A DNA stretch of 64,000 nucleotides from Wyeomyia smithii (GCF_029784165.1 NC_073696.1:260320494-260384493); one strand, 5' to 3'. Positions 33,336-46,074 are shown, numbered from the stretch's first letter. Notes: generated by a model from the sequence alone, not told the origin. Numbers and translations: made by a program.

Positions 33336-35140
33336 TTCAGAAATATGAACCCAAGTTAAGTTCCGTTTGCAATGAAAACAAAATACTCGTAAAAGCGATC
33401 GTTCAAGGACCCGGCACACTTCTAAACTAATGAAATAATATGAGTTGTTTGATTTCGGTTGACCCGCTGAGTCTCTATCAGGATCACCGCAAGCCGCAGC
33501 AAAAAAATAGCGTTTCGGAGGAACGGCCATTACTCCAGTAATAATTGGTATATCTCAAAATCAATCGTATTTTGTTGTTGTTGATAAACTGTACTTTCAG
33601 AAAAATACCCCTTTGATGCAATGGAACTGGTGCTATGCACTTAAAAATAGATTCAAACCTTCCTAATTTTTCTCGACCAAAAAGGTATATAACCCCTAAA
33701 TATTACCCTGAAAATAAAAACATGCTCTCAGCGTCAGTCAGGCCAGAAAACGATCTCTAATTGTACCTAAATAGTTAAAAATCGCTTCTGCCAGCTAGAG
33801 AAAGCAAAACAAAGTAAGTATAAGGTAGATGATCCAATAGTTGTGGTATTGCATTTGAATTCAGCGTTCAAACTAATTAGAATCGAATTACTTATGCCAC
33901 ATATTGAAGAAACAAATGATTGAATATCAGTACTTATGTAACCATAACAATACATACTGAAAATATCCAAATTACTGGAAAAACAGTGTTTTTCAGAAAC
34001 TCACCACTCACTGTCCATTTTCTTATTTGTTCTACAAAGTTTTTAAAATTTGTATCAGATTTTTGTACGATTTCTATTCACATAACTATTTTCCCAGAAA
34101 ATAGTCAATTATAGAAACTGTTACACAGGTGAAGTTCGTTGATTGATTTATAAATTGCTTCCTCCACTATTGGTTCACAGGATACACCATGCTCCTATAG
34201 TTGCGGTAGGGGCATACTTAAATGATGTAATTTATTAATGTATAATTTAAGACCCCACCTTCCCTTCCAATCGAGCAATTACCGATACTATAAACATGAT
34301 CGATCACAAAATCTAAAACCCTCACCCTTAAAATGCTACACTATCAATGTATGACTTCTTAATCGATGCTTGACCACTACCTATGGCCTTTCAATACTTT
34401 TAGCGAGCCATCTACAGTGTGTTGGTGTGAAACAGCACTTTTCAAATATGCAACATATTTTTGTTAATTTCAAGCCTCAAAGACAGTTCAAAGTTTATTT
34501 TACGATGTAAAATAATCAAGTAGAACCCATTTTAACAGAAAACAGTTAAACGTACTAACTAGACTCGTTTTTCTTATCGAAAACATGGCTAAACATGCAC
34601 AACTCGTGCTCAGCTTCTCCACTATTCGGGCATTCACCCTAATTGTTGAACTTAAATCAAAAATTGAATGTCAGGTGATGCCATATGACATCACCCGCCG
34701 GGAATGGGTTAAAGCTATAAAAAAAGTAAAAATAACAAAGTAGATATATAGATAAATTAATAATACATAAATACACTACCATGATGGCTCAAGGTATTTT
34801 AGAAAAATAGTAGAAGGTTGTATCCAAAACACTGACGCGGATATACGCACACTATCAACAAATGCTTTGTTGCTGATGCTAATCGCAGCCTTTTTTTCGC
34901 CTTTAATTTTTGCATCCGTGTTTACTTCATCCACAGACAGTTTTTCTGTACAACCAAAGGTTTCTGATTTTGTAAAAAAAATTGGTTGCAACGCGGTTAA
35001 TGTTCGCAATCGACGTACGAGTCAACGGTTCAAAATGTTTTTCGCAAGATATAAAAAGGGTGTAATTTTTAACCATTAAGCTTTGTTTCTATATTCTATG
35101 ATTGGCGGGGATTGCGTTTTTAAAAGGATGATCACAATAA
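33336..35140. other. no recognised gene
   Basis: AT-rich with short ORFs only. The minus ORF at 34776-35009 (77 codons, MRTLTALQPIFFTKSETFGC..) has no family I recognise. Confidence 0.4.
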
Positions 35141-35151
35141 GCAATGTAGTG

Positions 35152-35229
35152 GAGGGCAATTATAACACAAAAGCTCAAATACCATAAAGATCAAAATAAT
35201 GGTCACAGTGGTCCAAATCTTAAAAAAAA
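35152..35229 (+). mobile_element. 78-bp LINE 3'-tail insertion with target-site duplication
   Basis: The segment contains agatcaaaataatggtcaca, then gtggtccaaatctt, then an A-run. It is flanked by gcaatgtagtg at 35141-35151 and 35230-35240. The core matches the insertion at 1061-1121. Confidence 0.75.
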
Positions 35230-35244
35230 GCAATGTAGTGAAGA

Positions 35245-35485
35245 GAGAGAAAGAGTAGAAGAGAGAGTTAAGGAGAGAGATAAAGAGAGAGAGTAAGAGA
35301 GAACGAGAATAAGAGAACGAGAATAAGATAGAGCGAGAGTAAGAGAGAGCGAGAGTAAGAGAGAATGAGAGAAAGAAAAAGATAGAGAGAAAGAGAGGGA
35401 GAGAGAGTGAGAGAGCGAGAGAGAGATTAAGAGAAATTAAGACAGATAGTGAGAAAGAGTTGAAGTGCGAGAGAAAGGTTGAGAT
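35245..35485. repeat. GA-rich microsatellite
   Basis: Degenerate gagaga/gagagtaaga tract of about 240 bp. Confidence 0.93.
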
Positions 35486-35544
35486 ATTCTAACATAATGT
35501 TTGCTTACAAACTTTTTTCATTTCCTAAATGGTGTGATTAGGTT

Positions 35545-35770
35545 ATACAGCGTGGCAGGCCTCAGTGGGCTGGATATGTAGCCAGAATGCCTGACAAGAG
35601 ATCCACTAAAACTATCTTTAGCAGAGAACCAGGAAGAGGCCATCGACACCGTGGTAGGCCTCGCACGCGGTGGATGTGCGCAGTGGAATAAGGTGCACGA
35701 TCTGTTGGTGTACGAGGACTCCGGAGACTGGAGAACGGCCGCCTAAGATCGAAGAATCTGTGTCTTTTAG
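35545..35770 (+). pseudogene. RTE-clade retrotransposon, C-terminal fragment
   Basis: Translation gives a stretch like PQWAGYVARMPDKRSTKTIF, then REPGRGHRHRGRPRTRWMCA, a stop, then VGVRGLRRLENGRLRSKNL. The order (RW-AGHV-RMPD, GRR-RGRP-RW, then LGV..W) is the end of RTE/BovB-type ORF2. It is 5'-truncated and contains a stop. Confidence 0.75.
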
Positions 35771-36465
35771 ATAAATATCAAATGAGGGGAGAATCTAGGT
35801 AGGAAAGTGTATTGCATTGTTTGCTTTGCATATCGAAACTGAAAAAAAATCCAGCCGTTCGTCACACATGTTTGCTCTTCGAAATCTATTGAATTGATCT
35901 CAAAAGTGAACACCGCGGCTTACTTCTGTGTATTTTCTCTAGAATGATCAGCTGTGGTGGAAGCAGCAAGTTAGTTAGTTAGTTTCTCTATGAGCATCAG
36001 AAACACAGCACAAAACTGACGGAAAAGTGTGGTGCAAAAAATTGCCACACGTGGAAATTTAGCTTAAAAAAAAGGTTAGCTGAAACAATGCGCTGCGAAA
36101 CGATACCCGATCAAACGATTATAACAAACGGGTAGCGCAAAAATATTTGAACTTGATAGGAATAACAAAGCCTGTAATATTCTTGATATGCCAGAATGAT
36201 AAATAGTACAGAATTATATGGAATTCTGTTATCATACATTTGAATGTTCAAAAGTGTGTTTTTTATTGCATATTTTTAACAAAATTGGTTATTCAATTAA
36301 CAAAATTTTGTACATTCTAACTAGTTCTGATCTTTTTCGGTATATTTTTCCAAATCTGTATCATATTTCCAGTTCGCTTATTTTTCGCTCTCCCTACTTC
36401 ACATACTGTCTGTTTAATGAACTTGCGTGTTAACGGGTAGAAACCGTTGTTGAAAAAATAGAAAT
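35771..36465. other. AT-rich spacer, no gene recognised
   Basis: Nothing beyond short ORFs. It separates the RTE fragment from the next LINE. Confidence 0.35.
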
Positions 36466-36468
36466 CAA

Positions 36469-36732
36469 ATGTTAGAAAAAGACACGAAACTGTTTAAAAA
36501 AATGAAATGTTTACGTGATTGCATGGAGCTACAGAACTACCTAGACACGTTTGTGAGTTGGTGTGGAAGGAACTGCTTAACGCTAAGTATAGATAAATGC
36601 AACACAATTTCTTTTAACAGAAAGCGTACGCAAATCGTATTCAAATATTCCATAGAAAATCAGCATCTTCTCAGTGTAGAGTGTATAAAAGACCTCGGAG
36701 TAATTTTGGATCGCGAACTGACATTCAAAAAC
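36469..36732 (+). pseudogene. CR1/Jockey-type reverse transcriptase fragment, 5' portion
   Basis: Reads LEKDTKLFKKMKCLRDCMEL, then WCGRNCLTLSIDKCNTISF, then IKDLGVILDRELTFKN. LEKDTKLF occupies the position of the YADD-x-KL active-site motif but has lost the Tyr and one Asp. It ends inside FKNH, where an 8-bp target duplication starts, and resumes at 38714. It begins abruptly near the active site, so the element was already truncated. Confidence 0.85.
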
Positions 36733-37439
36733 CATGGGCGCAACTAAGGAAAATTTCAAGGGGGGGCTAGTTTTCATGTATGAAATTAAAAAAAAAACGG
36801 AAAAAGGAGTTTTAATATGCTTATTTAATAACGCTTAAAATAGTGTCGTAACAGCAGAAAAAGTCACTTCGGGATAGAATCTCCGAAGATGTACTGAATA
36901 TCTTGAACACAGCGTCAACGCCAACCTCTTTCAGCAACACTGATTTGATATTGAGGAGAGCCAGGTTTGGTAAATGGCTGGGCAGTGCTTTTTAGCAGCA
37001 CACCCGTACTAGCTGGAATAAAATAGACCCCAGTGTGGTTCAAGGCATAATGCCCTATTCCTACCTCCACGTGTTACCGACTGTGATACAAGCAACCAAG
37101 AGAAAACCGGTGAACCGGTGGGAACTTGGACGTATGCTGACAGGAAAGGGGTAGTTGTTCTCCTTAGAGAGCAGCTTGTCTGAACCCCACAGGCTAGGGG
37201 CGGCCCAAACAGCGACTGATCCGGACCGAACGGCTGAACTATGAAATGCGGTGTCTCGCCAGCTACACCTATGGCGGCAGCCCCGTCGCGAGACTAGGCA
37301 TCGCAGCCCTGATAAGGCAGCACACTAAAATAAACATACTACGAAGAATCAAGAATTCAAATCGAACCGGAACAATAGGCAATGACCCAGCCGACGAAAT
37401 AAGGACGACGATTAGAAGCTCGGTACATGTAACAGTAGA

Positions 37440-38075
37440 TCGCTCAACGCCCCGGATGTCGACTGGATTCCGCTGGATCAGCTAGAATCCCGCCACTTCG
37501 ACATCGTTGCGCTCCAGGAGCTTTACCTAAAAGGAGAGAAGGTACGGTGGATTTGTGACCGCAAGGCACAGTACCACCAAAGCGGTGGCACAACCAATGA
37601 GCTTGGTAGCGGTTTTATAGTGCTGTGCAGGATGCAGAGTCGTGTGATGAAGTGGCAGGCAATCAGCGACAGGTTGTGTTTGTTGAGAATAAAAGGCTGG
37701 TTCTACAACTACACTATTCCCAATGTGCACTGCCCTCACGAAGGAAGACCTGATGCAGAAAAAGAAACGTTCTACGCACAGCTGGAGAAACTTTACGATA
37801 GCTGCTCGCGTAGAGACATCAAGATCGTCATTGGGGACATGAACAGAAGGAAAAACTTATATAAGTCGGTGATCGGCCCGCACAGCCTGTACACCGTAAC
37901 GAACGACAACGGCCAGCTATGCACCAGCTTCGCAGCTTCCCACGGGCTGGCAGTCCAAAGTCCCTTCTTTCCTCGACCAACCTACAGCAAAACAATTGAC
38001 CACGTTCTCATCGACGGCCCGTTCTTCACAGACATTACATACGTACGCACCAATCACAGTGCTGATCGGACATGA
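37440..38075 (+). pseudogene. RTE-clade apurinic-type endonuclease domain
   Basis: Reads DVDWIPLDQLESRHFDIVAL, then QELYLKG (catalytic Glu), IKIVIGDMN (the GDFN-like motif with Asp and Asn), NDNGQLCTSFAASHGLAVQS, and KTIDHVLIDGPFFTDITYVR (the terminal Asp-His pair). This motif order is that of the exonuclease/endonuclease/phosphatase fold in RTE-type ORF2. Frame breaks between 37246 and 37440 and a premature end at 38075 precede the expected reverse transcriptase, which is missing. The insert lies wholly within the hAT-like element. Confidence 0.83.
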
Positions 38076-38149
38076 CTACTTCAATACAAAAAACTACAAA
38101 AAAACTACAACTCTAATATAACCGGTAGTCCTCTACGGAAGTCCTCTTG

Positions 38150-38345
38150 GTGTTTTCAAACGGAAGGTGCTGTGGACTATCTACGGTGGAGTACAAACGG
38201 ACGACGGATAACGGCGACAGCGCATGAACCATTAGCTACAAGCGCTGCTTGGAGAGAACCCCATTGCGCACCTGGCGAGATACAATAGGTTGCGGTGGGC
38301 CGGTCACGTCGTAAGGATGCCGGACGACAACCCTGTGAAATCACT
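38150..38345 (+). pseudogene. RTE-clade ORF2 C-terminal fragment
   Basis: After a gap the frame VVWTIYGGVQTDDG, stop, then LLGENPIAHLARYNRLRWAG and HVVRMPDDNPVKSL appears. This is the same RLRWAGHV-RMPDD region as at 35545. It shows an internal deletion that removed the reverse transcriptase between endonuclease and C-terminus. Confidence 0.75.
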
Positions 38346-38713
38346 TCTCTTTTTCTCATTTCTTTAGCAAACCCTACCGGCAACAGAAAGTAAGGGGTGT
38401 AGGAACTGGTGAAAGACAGCCCAAAACCGAGTAAAATGGCGACAACTTCTTGATACAGCACGAGTTACTACAGCTCTTGTCTGACTGGTAAGATGAGTAA
38501 GAGAGCAAGGCTTGAGAAACGATCCTGGGTGCAGAACTAGTTCTTAGCCAATGAATGACGACATCTCAATTTGTGTTGATTTTGATGCTCTGATAAATAG
38601 TATGGAATGTATTTATATTGAATACAATCATTCTCTGGAAAATTCTAGGGGGGGCTAAACACTTTCTAGAGGGGGCTGAAGCCCCTCCTAGCCCCCCCGT
38701 AGTTGCGCCCATG

Positions 38714-39309
38714 TCAAAAACCATTATGACAGCATTATCGCTAAGGCTAACCGACAACTTGGATTTATATTCACGATTGCTGATGAACTCCGTGATCCGT
38801 TATGCTTCAAATCGCTGTATTGTTCCCTCGTGAGATCAATCCTAGAGTCCAGATCTGTAGTATGGAGTCCTTTTCATGCAAATTGGTCACACAGAATGGA
38901 AAAGGTGCAGAAAAAATTCATCCGCTATGCTCTTCGCTTTCTCCCTTGGCGCGATCCACAGAACCTAGCACCATACGAAAACCGCTACCGACTTCTTGGT
39001 ATTTTACCATTAGAACTTCGATGACAAATCGCACAGGCCGTCTTTGCCGCAAAACTATTGACTGGCCACATTGACTGCCCAAGTATTTTGACCCAGCTTA
39101 ATTTATACGCTCCTGAAAGACCTTTGCGTCACAGAAACTTTTTTTATTTGGAACCGCGCAGTCGACTTTATGGTTCCCACGATCCGATTCGCACCATATG
39201 CCGCCGCTTCAATGAATTTTATGAGTTATTTGACTTCAATATGCCGATCAACTCATTTTGTCAGCGAATTATTGGTGTTTACGAACAACCTGACTATGTT
39301 TTTTATTAA
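38714..39309 (+). pseudogene. CR1/Jockey-type reverse transcriptase fragment, 3' portion
   Basis: Continues the LINE from 36732 as KNHYDSIIAKANRQLGFIF, then SLVRSILESRSVVWSPFHA, RMEKVQKKFIRYALRFLPWR, then RLLGILPLELR, stop (TGA near 39022), QIAQAVFAAKLL and PIRTICRRFNEFYELFDF, ending at TAA 39307. A frame change near 38830 and the in-frame stop show decay. No RNase H domain follows, which separates this family from the LINEs at 47791 and 62190. Confidence 0.85.
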
Positions 39310-39570
39310 TTTAATTATTCATTAAGACTCAATCATTGTCAGATGAATATAGATTTTGAAACAAATAAAAAATCAAGGTTTGCTACAATCCTGATAATTT
39401 TGACTGATAGGGTATCGTTTACAAATGAAACTATTGCGAATTCACGACGTTCTTTTAACGACTGTATGTTTATGAGCATGCAACTTGCTTCATATGCCAA
39501 AGTACTGATTCTATTCCTTGTTTGTGTGTATTGGGTGATCATACAATGCTGCATTATTCCAGAGTTAGTG

Positions 39571-39814
39571 AAAGAGAGAGAGAGAGAGAGTTAGAGAACG
39601 AAAGTAAGAGTGAGAGAGAGATAGGGAGAGAGATAGAGGGAGAAAATAAGAGAGACTAGAGAGAGAGAGAAAATAAGGAGAGAGATAAAAGAAGAGAGAG
39701 AAAATAAGAGAAAGATAAAATAAGAGAGAGAGAGAAAACGAAAAAGAAAGAGAATAAGAGAGAAAAATTAAGAGAGAGAAAATAAGAGAGAGAGAATAAA
39801 AGAGAGAGAATAAC

Positions 39815-39871
<57 letters not shown>

Positions 39872-39876
39872 TAGAA

Positions 39877-39927
<51 letters not shown>

Positions 39928-39958
39928 AAGAGAGAGAGATAGAGAGAGAGAGAGAATA
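39571..39958. repeat. (GA)n microsatellite, about 390 bp
   Basis: Nearly continuous gagaga with aataag interruptions. The long SLSLSL ORF on the minus strand is its translation and not a gene. Confidence 0.97.
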
Positions 39959-40017
39959 TGAATGGCTTTGACTGATTTGAGAAAAAAAATCGATGGAAAA
40001 AACTGTTCTTATATTAT

Positions 40018-40165
40018 TTAACCCTCTAGTACCCAAGCCCGCCTTTAGACTGGTTTCAGTAAAATCACTATAAATCTTTCATAAATACTTAAAAAATGTT
40101 TATAAACATTTATAGTTATTTTACCGAAGATCGACTAAAGGCGGGTTTAGATACTAGACGGTTAA
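40018..40165. mobile_element. 148-bp foldback MITE, copy 1
   Basis: The left arm ttaaccctctagtaccc, aagcccgcctttag and cactataaat mirrors the right arm (atttatagtt, ctaaaggcgggttt, actagacggttaa). TTAA sits at both outer ends. A second family member is at 49956-50093. Confidence 0.82.
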
Positions 40166-40169
40166 TATT

Positions 40170-43100
40170 AAATATAAACGTTCTCTATACCCACTTTCAA
40201 TAGTAAATTGTTCAAGATAATTTTAGTTACTCCTCAAATCAAAGCTAATACTTTGAACTTTTTTTTATTTTTTTAAGCATCAAATTAAGCTCCAAATAAA
40301 TTTTACTAAAACTGTTCAACAAACCATTTTGTTTTCAATACTTTCAAAACTTTTTTCTTAAATTTTGGCCGAAAACAGCTGCTAACACCAAACGGTGTTT
40401 ATCCTTCTTTATTTTTAATAAAAAAGAACGATTGAGTATTTCTTACGTCCCTGTGCTAACAGGTCCTTCGAATGTAAAGCCAGTAAATACAGGGAGATTG
40501 AAAACGACTGCTTTTGTTTTTGTTACAGGCAATGTTCAAATAATGAACGCTATATTTTAAATTGTATGAAATGTGTGAAATATATCAATAAATTCGCAAT
40601 CGTTAATTTGCAACAGGAGTTATTTAAGCTTTCGTAGATATTATAGATTTTGCAGTTCTAGTCAAAGCTATGATTAATTCCAATAAAACATTAGTAAGAA
40701 TTTTAGATAACAGTTAATATTTATACATCCTTCTACAACATGCAAAAGTAGTGAAGATTGTAAGTTTGTCTGGTAGCTATGTTGGCAAAATTTATTTATT
40801 CGTTGGCCATGAAAAAGTTCTGATGCAACTATTATTTTAAATTCAGACAAGAAAAAAGCGAAAGCTTCAAGTTATCGGTCAATTAGTATATTTTTTTCTT
40901 CGAGTATTAAAATTTAAAGTTTAGTAGATTATTAACATTGGAAAGATATATATAGCAATATTGCCCTTTTTTTCTTTCCATGCGTCGGTTTCTTTCCGGT
41001 AATTCTTGATCAATAATGAAGTATTTGAACCTTAATGCTGGTGTTTGTTGTTTATGGATGTGTTAACACTATAATATAGATGGTTTATGAAGAAACTTGC
41101 ATTTTAAATTATTTAAAAATCGAGAGTCATTTTGACGCATGATTATTCGTTTACCCATACCAATATTTGATTATTATCTTTGCAGGGTGCAGGGTTAACT
41201 TGAGTTTCGTCATAGGCATTCCCCTACTTATCAACTACTCAGAGTAAATAATTCAAAACGTTTAAACAAATCTGAATGTGTTTACACTGGAGTTGCTCTC
41301 AAGACATAGCCATAGAACAACAAACATTCGATAACGTTATACATAACATTTACTATCATTACTGTTATCAAAAACCTTTGAACTCAAACGTAAAATGTTG
41401 AAATTAAACACAAAATGAAATGATTTCAAAAATTCAAGGTGAATCTCAGCTGTAATAATCACTATAATGAAGAATAAACAAAATCAAGTTCCAAGTCGGA
41501 ACGGTAATAAGTTGTGACTCCCCTCTCATCATCATAAATGAGTTATTGAATCAGCTTACTGATGAGATAAGTGACGGCTTTCTTTTTTTAGGAAAACGTG
41601 ATTGCTACGAAACAGTAAACAGAAAGCAAGCTGAGACTATGGTTATCAGTTTCTACAAGCATTTACATGACTTATCGCGTCACTCCAGTAGCGCCAGTCG
41701 TCAAAATGTCAAGATTAGTTCAAGTTGATAAGAGTTTTCAAACCGATGAATATTCCACTTAAATGTCTATTTTAAGATCGAAACGATCCAAAATGTATTG
41801 CTGCTTCTAGCATTGTGTTGCACCTGCAGCAACAGCCCGTAGGTACGTAAAGCAACTGCTGCACGCCACCAGGATTCAATATCCGATGCGACGTGCCGAT
41901 CAAATAGTGAAAAATGAATTCCTGCCAGAGGAATAAATAATGAGCCACGCAACAGCAAAATATTGATACAAGCCTGATTATTCGAAATATTTATAGCCTG
42001 CATTCGGGAGCGGCCGGCCAAGGCAAGTGCATCTTATCTCCGATCTCTGTGCCGCCACCGCGCGCCGCCGTGTTCTCCGTCGCGTAATTAATAGTCACCA
42101 TCGTCATTACGCTAAACATGTTTGTCGGCTGTGGCCGGTAAAAGCAGCAACGATGACCCCTGCTATAAATAGTCTCTACACTCTAGCGAGCGGAGAACTG
42201 CCTTTGACAGCGCTCTCCAGAGTGGCTTCTAAAGTGCTGGTCCTGCTATAAATAGTCCCATTTGCCTGGACATCGTACTCTACGCTGTCAGACTATCTGG
42301 ATAGAATCTCCACCAACTCATATCGGAGCAGCGCCGGCAGCCAGGATTCAACCGCCAAGCTTGCACTCTTGACTTGGACAGCGAAGAGCAACGTCAAGGA
42401 CTGCGGATGAGTAAGATGATGATGCTGATCTGAGTAAATTAATTTTATCTATCTGACATCATCTGGCAGAGCGTTTTTTCCTCGCCGCTTTGTTCTAAGG
42501 AGTTAATTTCAAGATGTGGTTGTTCTTTCCGAGCCCCACCAGAAAGAAGGAACCCTGCTGTGTTTGGGTCACGTCCGATGATGATGGTGGCTGTAGAAAC
42601 AAGTGTCGAACTTTGTCGGATGACGGGGAGTACTTCCATTGATTGATGAGGTAATCTTTGCAGTTTGCGAGCTTCACGTGAGGTGAGGATTCGGATGAAG
42701 TTGTGGCTAGGAGCAACGAGCTTTCCGTTAACATGTTTCTTGAACGATTGCTCATCCCTACTGCGTAGAAGAACATGTCGATGGAAGCTGATGGCGAATG
42801 AAATCCTATCGCTTCTCATCTCATTTAGAGCGTGCGCTATCAGATTGATCGTTGGTTCGAATTTTGCGTCTGTGCTTCTAAGAAATTGAATTTACGAAAT
42901 GTTTGAAACGTTAATAATTGTTCCTATTTGCTCCTATTTCGTTAATTTTTGCTGCTGAACGACGGTGTTCATAGGTTCACTTTTAAAAATGTTCATGAAA
43001 ATAGCATGCAAAATATGAAAAATTACGATTATTCAGAAACAGTTTGAAAAACGAAAAATTGGAATTGCAGTTATAATATAATGGAGTTAGACTGATATAA

Positions 43101-45330
43101 TTGATTTATAAGTGTAATCAAATAAAATCAAAATTTCTACTAGAATGTCGAGACTAATTTAAACAGAATCGATACTTTAATTGGTCAAAGTTACCCGTTA
43201 ATCAAAGACAAAAATCCTTCTAGTTTATTCCGAACTAATTGAATTAAGAAAATTTTTAATCCAATCTCATTGATTACGTCAAATCCACACGCCCGCCGAC
43301 CCCGAAATCGCAAGAGAAGATTCCGTCACGGCAGTAAAGCACGCAGCCTTCACCGACTCCGGGCGGTGCGATGTTCGCTGAATAATTCAGTAAATCAATC
43401 AGCTGGTGAGTTTTTATTCGAATTCCTTTCCGGCGCCGATTGCTGCAGCAACTACTAAGTAGCACGCGACATACTTATATTTTACCTATCCGGGCTCCGG
43501 GAGTGCGAAAATTAACTTCGGTTCTAGCGCTACCTTCCATTGGATTGATTGACGCGCTAGGTAGCAGCAAAACGGCCGGCTCTCCTGGCCGATGAGGATC
43601 AGAATCATTATTATTCAAGCTGTCACCTTTATTGACTATATAATAAATCGCGAAAGGGATGGGCCACTCTCGTCTCGAATGATCTCTAATGCGCGGGTGC
43701 GACCGGCTTGCGTAGGGGGGACAGATTTTGTCTTGCGTTTTTTATCATCGCACCGGAAAGTGAAGTAGAAATAAATCTTTCGGGTTGGTCCTCTCTTTCT
43801 CGGCCCTCGCCGACTTGGCAGGCACAACGCAGCCGATTGTTTCCGTCTTTTGCTGGTGCGCGTACGAAAGACGCGTGATTTGGAGATGAGTGAAGGTTTT
43901 TTTTATGGGTTTATGGTACCGCGGGGACTGATTCATCAGACCGGGGCCGGATCATTAGCATTTGCGGTGATAATTTAATTTTGAATGACGATATTTTCCT
44001 CTCTGGCTTTCGGCTACTGTTTGCTAATTGAGATTTGCGGCTGCCGGGGTTGCGTGCCAAGTGGATTGATAAATTTGTCTGCCCGTGAAAGGCGAACTAA
44101 CGATGAGTTGTGGCCGCTGTTTTGATAACGTTTGTTGTGATTATATTTTATGAAGCCTGAATTGGAAGTAAGTAGCGGACATAAAAAAACGACAGTCAGC
44201 ATGAAATTTTTGATGGTCTTTCCGTACAGGGGAAGAATGAACTTCCGTATGGATTACACAATCTCACGTTTCTTGTTGGATAAGAGAGCAACTTGCTATA
44301 GTAAATTACAGTAAACGTTGCATCAACTCACCATCGCTGGTTTCCGCTGTATACAGGCAGTCAAATTCGATACATTTTAATTACCAGTAGTGAACCGGTC
44401 GAACCTGAAACGACGAACGAGAGAAAAGTAAAAAAATTTTGGTTAGCGGTGCCTTCGTGATTCATGTGCTATCGAATCTGTGCTGGAGGAAAATATGAAA
44501 TAGTTATGATGTAAGCGTATGAAGCTTGGTAACAAGAGAATCTTTTAACATTTTGAGAGTCATCTCCTTAATTGGAAACCGAGCAGTATATATTCTTAAG
44601 TACATATATCTAAGATCGTAGAAACTGAATTTTTCAAACAACATTTTAGCAGAGATTTGCAAATTTGTTCACAAAGCTGTGAATTGATTTCGTAGATTTA
44701 ATATCCAAACCGCATTGTTTATCGAACAAAATTTATAGGTAGCATAACGTCGTAAATATTATTAAATTATTAAAATATTCTTTCATTAAGATGGGGATGC
44801 TAAGTTAGCGTCGCTAACGTTTAAAGTTAAGTTCAGATTTATGAACACACGTGATGTGATAATAGGTTTTTAAGCGTTGTTTGCCCAACCATTTCTGAAA
44901 GTATTTTGATGTATGCAAAAATAGTCGGTAATTTTGGTAAAAAATTAATAAAAACCTTGCGCGTGACATGTTTCGAAAACTTGAATGGAAATCTTGAACT
45001 CGGTTGTCCTAAATAGTCGCAATGAATGTCGCGAACTTATGTGGAAGCCTGAGCAATATTGATTGGAATAATGTTTTTACGAAAGGTAGGTGGTAGTAAT
45101 GATTCCTTTCGATCAGTTGGTGTTTATGATGTTGATGCAGGTGATATCTCGAAAGTTAATAACTGGGAGGATTTTATCCTACTGTTTTATTAGTGTTCGA
45201 TATTTTTTCCCGTCACAGTGATGATCAAAAGAACTGCTCTAGAGCGAATGCGTTGTCCAAGATCAAACAAAAATGTAACACACTATAAACAACTGCTAGG
45301 CGCATGTTCAAAGCTGCATACATGAAATAT
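40170..45330. other. no recognised gene; unique-looking block 41980-44230
   Basis: 40170-41750 is AT-rich. 41980-44230 is GC-richer and lacks repeat motifs, with ORFs up to 124 codons but none with a known motif. The 16-bp phrase cctgctataaatagtc occurs twice, near 42159 and 42243. A palindrome gttagcgtcgctaac lies near 44805. It could be unique intronic DNA with regulatory content. Confidence 0.4.
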
Positions 45331-45635
45331 TACACTGGTCGACAAAAGTGAAAAAAATGCTGCCCTAAAGCTCGAAATAGCTGCTCAAAAAGATTATAGT
45401 TTTAATCATTTCTGGGAAATTTGGTGCCTCTAGTCACAGCAGAAATGCATCAACTCACGTGAAAGTGTCGTAAAGTAATTGCACGTCGGGTTTGTCTTTT
45501 CAACGTTATGTTTACGAGAAAACTCCTTCAAGTCTCTGAAAAAATGTTGGTAGCTGGGGGAAAAGCTAAAAATCTATAATCTTTCATTTTTTTTCTGGTT
45601 TGAGCTTTAGGGACACACCTGCATTGACCAGTGTT
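45331..45635. mobile_element. 305-bp MITE
   Basis: The left end tacactggtcgacaaaagtg followed by gccctaaagctcgaaatag is mirrored by the right end (complement taacactggtcaatgcaggt, then ccctaaagctcaaaccag). Arms of about 55 bp are imperfect. Flanking TA is compatible with a Tc1/mariner-type insertion, but the duplication is not decisive. Confidence 0.7.
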
Positions 45636-45639
45636 ATTA

Positions 45640-46070
45640 GGTTTACTCAAATGAAATACAGCGAAATCTGAAAACTGACTCTAAATCTTCCTAGAACTTC
45701 GTGAATAGTCGAAGGAAATATTTGGGTATTCCAGAAAATATGAGGTACACAGGCACAAACACTACAGATCCCTTGACAATGGCTAAGAAGTTTTTGAAGT
45801 ATCTGAAATTGATGTGAAACTTATCACCTGGCCTAGACACAATGAGGTATACAAAGGTGAGTAAGAAGAAGACATTTGTCTGTATTAGTAACGAAAAAAC
45901 CTAAATTAATCCACCTAGCGGTCAGACCCAGCCTTTCTCATTCAAATTTATTATTTGTAAAAATAGATTTACATGAGCGCTTCAATCCAATTAAAGTGTA
46001 TTCACTTTTTGGGTTCTAAAATAATGATGTTGTAATAGAAGTATAAAATATGAAATTTGACGTAATGTTA
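45640..46070. other. no recognised gene
   Basis: AT-rich spacer between two repeat elements. Confidence 0.35.
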
Positions 46071-46074
46071 GTGC

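Larger units (their letters stand above)
36733..38713. mobile_element. 1.98-kb hAT-like element inserted in the LINE
   Basis: Exact 14-bp inverted termini CATGGGCGCAACTA lie at 36733-36746 and 38700-38713. Exact 8-bp duplications tcaaaaac lie at 36725-36732 and 38714-38721. Both ends carry G/C-homopolymer-rich subterminal sequence (gggggggctag and its complement). Removing element plus one duplication restores the LINE reading frame across FKNH-YDSIIAKAN. No hAT transposase remains. The interior is largely an RTE fragment that must have entered this element, or been captured by it. Confidence 0.9.

Noticed and set aside
39656..40036. 126-codon SLSLSL ORF on the minus strand
   Set aside because: Translation of a GA microsatellite.
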